Origin: CAKQOE01 sp051892195
Lineage (GTDB): Bacteria > Bacillota > Clostridia > Peptostreptococcales > Anaerovoracaceae
Reading direction: 5' to 3'
Length of the DNA: 6,211 nucleotides
Assembly: GCA_051892195.1 (NCBI GenBank)
Contig: JBJFFZ010000012.1
Span: 1 to 6,211, forward strand
Shown piece after piece: positions 1-5,081 of the stretch. The position numbers and the translations under genes are program-made. Numbering within the stretch: the stretch's first letter is position 1; each line of letters opens with the position of its first letter. The notes beneath the pieces are model-generated. The model was given only the letters and a program-made list of their open reading frames with translations. It was not told the origin of the DNA and did no database searches.

Positions 1-1224
1 TACACCTATATAGTATCCGGGTTGAAGGGAACCGACAATCTGACTTCAAACCCGACGGCGACTTGCACCAGTGCGAACAACAACAAAGCCGGTACTTACA
101 CCATCACTGCCAGCGGCGCAACGGCCAGTGACAATTACACCATCAACTATGTAAATGGCACCCTGAATGTTTATGCTCACAGTTCTGGCGGATCCAGCTC
201 CTCCGACTCTACCACAACCAAAACCGAAACCAAAAACCCTGACGGCTCCACCACCACAACGGTGACGGACAAGACCACCGGCACGGTGACAGAGACCACA
301 AAGGACAAGGATGGCACCACGACGGTTGTGGAGACGAAGAAGGATGGCTCTGCTACGGAAAAGGTAAGCACACCGGACGGTACGACAGGGACTGTAGCTA
401 CGGACAGGAACGGTGCGGTAACGGAAGTAAAGTCAACGATTTCCTATGCGGCTGCAGCGGATGCGGCAAAGACCGGGGAAGCAGTGACGCTGCCTGTCAG
501 TGTTCCTGCGGCTGTCGGGACAGCCGGGGCGCCGGTGGTCAATATTGCCGTTCCTGAAAGCGCGGACAGCGTGAAGGTTGAAATTCCTGTGGCATCTGTT
601 TCCGGCGGCCTGGTGGCGGTGCTGGTGAAGGCCGACGGCACGGAGGAGATTCTTAAGACTTCCATTCCGACAGACAACGGCGTGGCCCTGACCCTTGCGG
701 GCAATGCAAATGTCAAGGTGATTGACAATGCAAAGAAATTCGTGGATACGGACGGTCACTGGGCGGAGGGTTCCATCGACTTTGTGACTGCCCGGGAGAT
801 ATTCAACGGCACAAGCGACATAACCTTTACGCCGGACAATAACGTAAGCCGCGGACAGCTCATGACGGTCATTGCCCGTTTTGACGGCCAGGATACAAAC
901 GGCGGCAGCGTGTGGTACGAAAAAGGAATGAACTGGGCCAGGGCCAGCAATGTATCCGACGGATCCAATCCGAACAGCAGCCTGACTCGTGAACAGCTTG
1001 CCACAATGCTGTGGCGCTATGCGGGAAGCCCGGCTTCCCAGACAAACCTCGACCGCTTCGCGGACGCAGGAAAAGTCAGCAGCTACGCAGAAACTGCAAT
1101 GCGCTGGGCAGTGGAAACAGGTCTGATTGACGGAGTAGACAGCAACACCCTGTCACCGCAGGGCGGTGCTACAAGAGCACAGCTTTCTGCCATTATGGCC
1201 CGTTACTGCAAAAACATTGCATAG
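1..1224 (+). CDS. C-terminal part of a secreted SLH-domain surface protein with an MBG-type repeat (5' end outside the window)
   Basis: The frame is open from base 1, so the start lies upstream; the TTG at 22 is an internal Leu codon. The visible 407 residues fall into four parts. Residues 1-57 look like the end of an MBG/YDG-type beta-sandwich repeat (AGTYTITASGA, then NYTINYVNGTLNV). Residues 58-147 form a Ser/Thr/Lys linker with degenerate DG-x-T units. Residues 148-240 are a beta-rich region common just before SLH modules in clostridial adhesins. Residues 247-405 hold three SLH modules, starting near FVDTDGHWAEG, WYEKGMNWA and FADAGKVSSYAE and carrying SRGQ, TREQ and TRAQ in place of the usual TRAE-like motif. 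SLH modules are known to bind pyruvylated secondary cell-wall polymer, so the protein is probably displayed on the surface, and its adhesive role is inferred. The protein ends just after the third module, which is normal. A signal peptide cannot be seen because the N-terminus is missing. Confidence 0.93.
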   Translation, partial: YTYIVSGLKGTDNLTSNPTATCTSANNNKAGTYTITASGATASDNYTINYVNGTLNVYAHSSGGSSSSDSTTTKTETKNPDGSTTTTVTDKTTGTVTETTKDKDGTTTVVETKKDGSATEKVSTPDGTTGTVATDRNGAVTEVKSTISYAAAADAAKTGEAVTLPVSVPAAVGTAGAPVVNIAVPESADSVKVEIPVASVSGGLVAVLVKADGTEEILKTSIPTDNGVALTLAGNANVKVIDNAKKFVDTDGHWAEGSIDFVTAREIFNGTSDITFTPDNNVSRGQLMTVIARFDGQDTNGGSVWYEKGMNWARASNVSDGSNPNSSLTREQLATMLWRYAGSPASQTNLDRFADAGKVSSYAETAMRWAVETGLIDGVDSNTLSPQGGATRAQLSAIMARYCKNIA

Positions 1225-1233
1225 GCAGACGTA

Positions 1234-1368
1234 ATGAACTATATAAATAAAACCAGCAACGAACATATTACTTATATTGAGAGGGAAGAACTGCTTGCTT
1301 TCTATCCGCAGTATAAGGCTGTGTTGCCTGAGTCGATTACACGGTGGGAGGACCTGTTCTCCATCTAA
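1234..1368 (+). CDS. doubtful 44-residue open frame, function unknown
   Basis: An ATG frame of 44 codons begins nine bases after the SLH protein's TAG stop and is in the same reading frame as that gene. It encodes an acidic, aromatic-rich peptide with IEREELLAFYPQYKAVLP in the middle and TRWEDLFSI at the end. I do not recognise the family. No Shine-Dalgarno sequence precedes the ATG, which argues against independent translation. The codons and the amphipathic, non-repetitive composition look more coding-like than random. It could be a small protein, the decayed tail of an older gene, or an extension made only if the TAG is read through. No signal peptide or membrane segment is visible. Confidence 0.27.
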   Translation: MNYINKTSNEHITYIEREELLAFYPQYKAVLPESITRWEDLFSI

Positions 1369-1394
1369 GTAACAGTTGTATTTTAAAATAACTT

Positions 1395-1443
1395 TAACAC
1401 TCCCCATGGATATCCGCTCTCGCAGAAACCGTGGGGAGTGTTA
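1395..1443 (+). terminator. long hairpin after the SLH gene, possible terminator without a T-tract
   Basis: TAACACTCCCCA (1395-1406) is perfectly complementary to TGGGGAGTGTTA (1432-1443). One G-T pair and two G-C pairs extend the stem to 15 pairs around a 19-base loop (1410-1428). The sequence after it is TACTTTGGCG, not a T-run, so ordinary intrinsic termination would be weak. It sits 170 bases after the SLH stop and just ahead of the toxin-antitoxin promoter. A perfect 12-base AT palindrome, TATTTTAAAATA (1379-1390), lies just upstream. The hairpin may be a terminator relic, an mRNA 3'-end stabiliser or a mobile-element end. Its left arm is part of a direct repeat also found at 2182-2206. 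Confidence 0.5.
1396..1420 (+). repeat. left copy of a 25-base imperfect direct repeat flanking the phd/doc cassette
   Basis: This copy starts AACACTCCCCATGGA and matches 2182-2206 at 22 of 25 positions. The three differences are all transitions (1411, 1415 and 1420). Here the left ten or so bases also form the left arm of the hairpin at 1395-1443. The two copies are 786 bases apart start to start and enclose the toxin-antitoxin promoter, both genes and their terminator. Confidence 0.7.
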
Positions 1444-1467
1444 TACTTTGGCGTAAATAAAAATAGG

Positions 1468-1495
1468 TTGAATCGTAGCTAATTTTGCGTATAAT
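1468..1495 (+). promoter_or_regulatory. sigma-A type promoter of the phd/doc operon
   Basis: The -35 box TTGAAT (1468-1473) and a perfect -10 box TATAAT (1490-1495) are separated by 16 bases. Transcription would begin near 1502, giving a leader of only about 13 bases with the ribosome binding site at its very 5' end. Phd-type antitoxins normally repress their own promoter as a complex with Doc. No clean operator palindrome is evident to me around the boxes. Confidence 0.75.
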
Positions 1496-1501
1496 TGAGG
1501 C

Positions 1502-1510
1502 AGGGGGTGA
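1502..1510 (+). promoter_or_regulatory. ribosome binding site that fixes the antitoxin start at 1515
   Basis: AGGGGGTGA matches the anti-Shine-Dalgarno complement AGGAGGTGA at eight of nine positions and lies four bases before the ATG at 1515. An in-frame TTG at 1485 would add ten residues, but it lies upstream of the -10 box's last base and would not be in the mRNA made from the promoter at 1468-1495. Confidence 0.8.
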
Positions 1511-1514
1511 TTGT

Positions 1515-1757
1515 ATGATCATTGATACAGATACCATTATTTCGGTAACTGATGCAAATCAGAATTTTTCCCGTGTTACACGGATTGCAGAGAAAAACGG
1601 TCAGGCTGTCATATTTAAGAATAACCGTCCTCGTTTTATGCTGATTGACCTGGAGAATTCTCCCGTTCTGGATATGACCGATGATGAGAAGATTGATGTG
1701 GTGGCAGCCCGAATTTTGAAGCGATTTAAGCCTGCTTTTCAGGAGCTGGCCAAATGA
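1515..1757 (+). CDS. phd: Phd/YefM-family antitoxin of a type II toxin-antitoxin pair
   Basis: This 80-residue protein has the Phd/YefM layout. The N-terminal part (about 1-52) is the DNA-binding fold with VTDANQNFSRVTRIAEKNG followed by AVIFKNNRPRFMLID, the beta-hairpin in which NGQAVIFKNNRP is typical. The acidic-then-helical C-terminus (about 53-80) is where family members wrap around and block the toxin. Family knowledge says the N-terminal dimer represses its own operon and that Phd is degraded faster than Doc, freeing the toxin. The start at 1515 has an excellent ribosome binding site. The stop overlaps the next start by four bases (ATGA), which implies translational coupling with the Doc gene. 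The length is close to the usual 70-90 residues, and the protein appears intact. The family call is firm from sequence and context. Confidence 0.9.
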   Translation: MIIDTDTIISVTDANQNFSRVTRIAEKNGQAVIFKNNRPRFMLIDLENSPVLDMTDDEKIDVVAARILKRFKPAFQELAK

Positions 1758-2131
1758 TAAAATTTTCAAAGGAAAAGGTGTTGCTTCTACACCAGCTGAT
1801 AGCTGCAGAAACCGGCGGAAGCGTGGGAGTTCGTGATGAAGGGCTTCTGGAGTCTGCTCTTGAGACTGCTTTTTCGGGCTTTGGTGGTCAGGAATTTTAT
1901 CCGACAAAGGAGGAAAAGGGGGCCAGACTGGGCTATAACCTGATCTCAAACCATGCCTTTGTAGATGGAAATAAGCGAATCGGCGTTTATGTGATGCTCA
2001 CATTTTTGGAGGTCAACGGTATCCATCTGGACTGCACCAATGAGGATGTAGTTAAGATTGGTCTGGGTGTAGCAGATGGGAGCATGGACTATGAAGCTTT
2101 GCTTGCCTGGGTTCAGGAACATAAAGTATAA
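1754..2131 (+). CDS. doc: Doc toxin, Fic-fold kinase
   Basis: The protein has 125 residues, about the length of phage P1 Doc (126). The Doc version of the Fic motif is intact: HAFVDGNKR at residues 67-75, with His67, Asp71, Asn73, Lys74 and Arg75. RDEGLLESAL at 27-36 is the conserved N-terminal Doc segment. AMPylating Fic enzymes have GNGR, whereas GNKR here fits Doc. In P1, Doc phosphorylates elongation factor Tu and stops translation, and the same activity is inferred here. An AGGAG at 1741-1745, inside the antitoxin gene, sits eight bases before the start and can serve this gene. The ATGA overlap with the antitoxin favours production of antitoxin together with toxin. No frameshift or lost catalytic residue is seen, so the toxin is probably active. 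Confidence 0.93.
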   Translation: MIKFSKEKVLLLHQLIAAETGGSVGVRDEGLLESALETAFSGFGGQEFYPTKEEKGARLGYNLISNHAFVDGNKRIGVYVMLTFLEVNGIHLDCTNEDVVKIGLGVADGSMDYEALLAWVQEHKV

Positions 2132-2134
2132 AAC

Positions 2135-2177
2135 AAAAATCCTAACGGTTACAACATATCTCCGTTAGGATTTTTTT
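2135..2177 (+). terminator. intrinsic terminator of the phd/doc operon
   Basis: ATCCTAACGG (2139-2148) pairs perfectly with CCGTTAGGAT (2162-2171) around a 13-base loop, and flanking A and T runs (2135-2138 with 2172-2175) lengthen the stem. The right arm runs into seven T residues (2171-2177). It begins four bases after the Doc stop codon. The A-run on the other side could let it also act on transcripts from the opposite strand. Confidence 0.93.
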
Positions 2178-2181
2178 CTGC

Positions 2182-2206
2182 AACACTCCCCATGGACATC
2201 TGCTCC
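2182..2206 (+). repeat. right copy of the 25-base imperfect direct repeat flanking the phd/doc cassette
   Basis: It matches 1396-1420 at 22 of 25 positions and begins five bases after the toxin-antitoxin terminator's T-run. Unlike the left copy, no complementary GGGGAGTG arm follows, so it does not form the long hairpin. Instead it runs straight into SLH-derived sequence. Confidence 0.7.
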
Positions 2207-2254
2207 GGCTATGCCCGGGAAGCAATGCGCTGGGCAGTGAAAACCGGTCTGATT
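2207..2254 (+). pseudogene. decayed fragment of an SLH module
   Basis: Read from 2207, the codons give GYAREAMRWAVKTGLI, the core of an SLH module. The aligned part of the third module of the upstream gene is SYAETAMRWAVETGLI. Over the 47 aligned bases (1082-1128 and 2208-2254) I count 37 identities, and 31 of 33 over the last part (1096-1128). After Ile the similarity stops, and the frame continues through Pro/Gly-rich codons to a TAA at 2300-2302. An ATG at 2192 would make a 36-codon frame, but it has no ribosome binding site. Two explanations fit: a duplicated and eroded end of the neighbouring gene, or the remnant of a second SLH gene. It is not likely to be functional. Confidence 0.8.
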
Positions 2255-2269
2255 TTTGCCCCGAATCCC

Positions 2270-2286
2270 CCGGCGCCCGGCGCCGG
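2270..2286. repeat. perfect 17-base GC-only inverted repeat
   Basis: CCGGCGCC (2270-2277), a central C, then GGCGCCGG (2279-2286) form a perfect palindrome made only of G and C. It lies 26 bases upstream of the kinase promoter's -35 box. It could be a regulator binding site or a very stable small hairpin. There is no T-run after it, so intrinsic termination is unlikely. Confidence 0.6.
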
Positions 2287-2312
2287 CCCGGAATGTACAT
2301 AATTCAGAACAC

Positions 2313-2341
2313 TTGAAAACAATATACCAGTTGATTATAAT
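2313..2341 (+). promoter_or_regulatory. near-consensus sigma-A promoter of the hybrid kinase
   Basis: TTGAAA (2313-2318) and TATAAT (2336-2341) are separated by the ideal 17 bases. The start would be near 2348, leaving a leader of about 78 bases. The kinase is therefore transcribed independently of the toxin-antitoxin operon, which terminates at 2177. Confidence 0.85.
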
Positions 2342-2425
2342 AAGAGTAATTATTTATGCAGTTATGAATATTTACATGTTTTCGGGGCAGGGAACTGCGC
2401 CTGCAGAAAGCCGGAGAGGATCCTT

Positions 2426-5026
2426 ATGAATACAGAACGAAATCCAGGGGGCATCAATGGTAGAATTGTGCTGACCATTGTGATGGCGGTTGTCATCGTT
2501 GCAGCTGTCTTTCAGTATGCCCATTCCACCAGACAGAATCTGAAGGAACAGGCTTTTTTTGCTGTTCAGCAGAATGTGAAGGCCATTGCAAACGAGATTG
2601 AATCCTCCGTGGACTTTGCGAAAAGCAGCATCCGCCTCACCTCCCAGTCTGTAAGCCAGAGCATGACCGGCGATGTGATTGAGGACGTCAATGCTCTTTT
2701 AGATCCGCTCCTGGCCAGCACGCCGTTTAATTTTATTGAATACATTCTTGCAGATGGCTGGAATACCATGAACAACGGGGGTGTTCCCTTTGATGCAAGT
2801 GAACGGGAGTATTACAGGCAGGGGATTCAGGGCAATACCGGGGTCTGGATCAACTTCGCCCCAAAGAAATCAAAAGAGGTGCTGCTGAACTTTTATACGC
2901 CTCTTTACTATGAAGACCGGATTGTGGGGGTGTTTACCGGGACGCTGGGGGGAGACACCGACATGAAGCCTCTGCTGGAATCCGCCTTCTTTGGAGCGGA
3001 GGTACGGGGGTTTCTCTGCGACAGCAGCGGGACGATCATCGCGTCCACACGAAAGGACGTGAAACCGGGCACTGACATCCGCACCTGCCTTGCACAGACC
3101 ATGGGAGTGTCAGAGGATGCCTGGGGCATTTTTGAAGAACATGTGCAGCATCGGACAGAGACTGCCTTTGAATTTCGTGAACAGGAGGGGAACGCCGTCG
3201 GCTGTGTTTCCTTTGTTAAGGATCTTGGCTGGTATGCGGTGCAGATTGTACCGGCGGAGGCCATGGCAGGAATCATGAATGAAATCACCATGCACTCTGT
3301 CTTTGTTGTGGGCCTTGTGATCTGTCTGTTTGTTGCTGCTTTTCTGCTTTACAGCCGGGAACAGAAAAAGAAAAACGCCAGAAAGATCGCAGAGCACCGG
3401 GGTGTTGTGGAGGTCCTTGGAAAGGAGTACAGCTCCGTTTATCTGGTCAATACGCAGACAGGCATGATGGAGCCCTACCGTCTGAAGGAGGGAATCCGAA
3501 GGTACTATGGCGACGCTATGGAGACAGGGCTGCTGTGGAACGACGGAATCGCCGATTATGCAGAGCGCTTTGTCCGGGCGGATTACCGGGAAGCCTTTGC
3601 CCGCAGATGCAGCCTGGAAAATCTCATGGAACAGCTTCAGGGAGAGGGCGAGATCTTCACCTGCGAATTTATCAATGACCGGGACGGTGAACAGCATGTG
3701 TACCGGGTCATCGCTTCGATTCTTCCTGAAAGCGAAAACCTGTATATTGTTGTGGGCTTTGCCGATATCAATGAAGAACGGGAAAAAGAGCTCGCCATGC
3801 AGAGCGCCCTGCAGGAGGCCTGCCGGCAGGCCGAGGCCGCCAATGGAGCGAAATCTGTATTTCTGTTCAATATGTCCCACGACATCCGCACACCCATGAA
3901 CGCCATTATGGGCTTTACGGATATGCTCGAAAAGGTCCGGGACGACGAGGATGCTTTCCGCCGCTGCGTGGACAATATCAGAGTGTCCAGCGAGTATCTG
4001 CTGAACCTGATCAACAATGTGCTGGATCTGGCCCGCATCGAAAGCGGCAAGGCGATTCTGGACGACACTTCCGTATGGGATGCAAGGCAGTTCAGTGACA
4101 ATGTCATGGTGGTCTTCATGGAGGAAATGAAAAAGAAGCATCTGACCTTTCACAGAACCATGGAGATTGAACATACCCATGTATTTCTCGATACCACAAA
4201 GGTGGAACAGATTTTTACGAATGTTCTCAGCAATGCAGTAAAGTACACGCCGCCCGGCGGCGACATCTGTATGACCGTCACCGAGGAGCCTTCCCAGCGG
4301 GAGGGATACTGCTGCTACCGCACCGTTATCGAGGATACAGGCATCGGCATGTCCCCGGATTTTCTCCCGCGGATTTTTGATGAGTTCGCCCGGGAACGGA
4401 ACTCCACCGAAAGCGGAATTGCCGGCACAGGCCTCGGCATGGGGATCACAAAGAAAATGGTGGATCTGATGGGAGGCACCATTGAGATTGAAAGCGAGCT
4501 GGGCCGGGGAACCAGGGTCAGCGTCTGTCTGCCCCACCGGATCGCATCCCCTGAGGACGCCAAAAGCACTGCAGACAAGAAAACTCCGGCATCGTATGAT
4601 CCTTCCGCATTCAGGGGAAAACGGATTCTGCTGGCGGAGGACAACCCGCTGAACGCAGAGATTGCCGCTGTGGTCCTGGAGGAGGCCGGCTTCATCACAG
4701 AGCATGCAGAGGATGGAATCATCTGCATCGACATGCTGGAGAAAAAAGAGGCCGGATACTATGATCTCATTCTGATGGACATTCAGATGCCAAATATGAA
4801 CGGCTATAAGGCAGCGTCCATTATCCGGGAAATGAATGACCCGCAGAAGGCCTCAATCCCCATCATCGCTATGACAGCCAACGCTTTTGAGGAGGACCGG
4901 AAAAACGCACTTGCAGCAGGAATGAACGACCACATCCCAAAGCCTGTAAACGCCGAAAAACTCCTTGAAACCCTGGCGGGAATACTGCCCGGACCCCATG
5001 GTACAGCCGGAACGAATGTGGTATAA
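2426..5026 (+). CDS. membrane-bound hybrid sensor histidine kinase (dCache, PAS-like, HisKA, HATPase, receiver)
   Basis: This 866-residue kinase senses a signal outside the cell, autophosphorylates on His and passes the phosphate to its own receiver domain. Membrane segments lie at about 12-32 and 290-310. The 260-residue loop between them looks like a dCache sensor. No HAMP domain follows; a PAS-like domain spans about 325-450, then a helix leads to HisKA with FNMSHDIRTP (His485 is the phosphate acceptor). The HATPase domain has Asn599 and Asn603, DTGIG (637-641) and GTGLGMG (667-673). The receiver (731-853) has Asp739, phospho-acceptor Asp785 in LMDIQMP, Thr817 and Lys839. All catalytic residues are present. 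There is no HPt domain and no DNA-binding output, so a separate phosphotransfer protein or regulator must exist elsewhere if it signals by relay. The start is supported by GGAGAGGA at 2413-2420, five bases before the ATG. The ligand cannot be read from the sequence. Confidence 0.95.
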   Translation: MNTERNPGGINGRIVLTIVMAVVIVAAVFQYAHSTRQNLKEQAFFAVQQNVKAIANEIESSVDFAKSSIRLTSQSVSQSMTGDVIEDVNALLDPLLASTPFNFIEYILADGWNTMNNGGVPFDASEREYYRQGIQGNTGVWINFAPKKSKEVLLNFYTPLYYEDRIVGVFTGTLGGDTDMKPLLESAFFGAEVRGFLCDSSGTIIASTRKDVKPGTDIRTCLAQTMGVSEDAWGIFEEHVQHRTETAFEFREQEGNAVGCVSFVKDLGWYAVQIVPAEAMAGIMNEITMHSVFVVGLVICLFVAAFLLYSREQKKKNARKIAEHRGVVEVLGKEYSSVYLVNTQTGMMEPYRLKEGIRRYYGDAMETGLLWNDGIADYAERFVRADYREAFARRCSLENLMEQLQGEGEIFTCEFINDRDGEQHVYRVIASILPESENLYIVVGFADINEEREKELAMQSALQEACRQAEAANGAKSVFLFNMSHDIRTPMNAIMGFTDMLEKVRDDEDAFRRCVDNIRVSSEYLLNLINNVLDLARIESGKAILDDTSVWDARQFSDNVMVVFMEEMKKKHLTFHRTMEIEHTHVFLDTTKVEQIFTNVLSNAVKYTPPGGDICMTVTEEPSQREGYCCYRTVIEDTGIGMSPDFLPRIFDEFARERNSTESGIAGTGLGMGITKKMVDLMGGTIEIESELGRGTRVSVCLPHRIASPEDAKSTADKKTPASYDPSAFRGKRILLAEDNPLNAEIAAVVLEEAGFITEHAEDGIICIDMLEKKEAGYYDLILMDIQMPNMNGYKAASIIREMNDPQKASIPIIAMTANAFEEDRKNALAAGMNDHIPKPVNAEKLLETLAGILPGPHGTAGTNVV

Positions 5027-5027
5027 T
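5019..5027 (+). promoter_or_regulatory. possible extended -10 promoter overlapping the kinase stop codon
   Basis: TGGTATAAT contains a perfect TATAAT (5022-5027) preceded by the TGN extension, and its bases include the kinase TAA stop. The expected -35 position (4999-5004, TGGTAC) matches poorly, as is tolerated by extended -10 promoters. It would start transcription near 5034 and give the reductase gene its own mRNA. A chance match is possible. Confidence 0.4.
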
Positions 5028-5034
5028 CAGGGAC

Positions 5035-5049
5035 GCGTGCCCTGCACGC
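5035..5049 (+). other. short GC hairpin in the kinase-reductase gap
   Basis: GCGTGC (5035-5040) pairs perfectly with GCACGC (5044-5049) around CCT. An A-rich stretch, not a T-run, follows, so it is not a terminator on this strand. It would sit at the very 5' end of an mRNA started from the TATAAT at 5022, where such hairpins can stabilise a transcript. Confidence 0.4.
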
Positions 5050-5081
5050 AGAAAAAAATAATCCCGGAGGGATAAGAGAAA

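Noticed and set aside
22..24. TTG as a start codon for the SLH protein
   Set aside because: The same frame is open from base 1 with residues that continue the MBG-like strand pattern (YTYIVSGL), so this is an internal Leu codon of a gene beginning upstream.
205..441. The Thr/Lys/Asp-Gly linker of the SLH protein as a DNA tandem repeat
   Set aside because: The similarity is at the amino-acid level and degenerate, with no exact repeating unit in the bases. This is usual for cell-wall spacer regions.
2192..2302. A 36-codon gene starting at the ATG in the right repeat copy
   Set aside because: It has no ribosome binding site or nearby promoter, and only its middle matches an SLH module; it is better described as a gene fragment.
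2364..2429. A 21-codon frame in the kinase leader whose TGA overlaps the kinase ATG as ATGA
   Set aside because: The overlap resembles a coupled leader peptide, but there is no ribosome binding site before its ATG and no codon pattern typical of attenuation, so chance is the simpler reading.
3110..4705. A 531-codon open frame on the - strand opposite the kinase
   Set aside because: It lies wholly across the HisKA, HATPase and PAS coding region, is rich in His, Arg and Cys as antisense frames are, and shows no recognisable domain. The + strand kinase has all its family motifs, so this is a by-product of its codon use.
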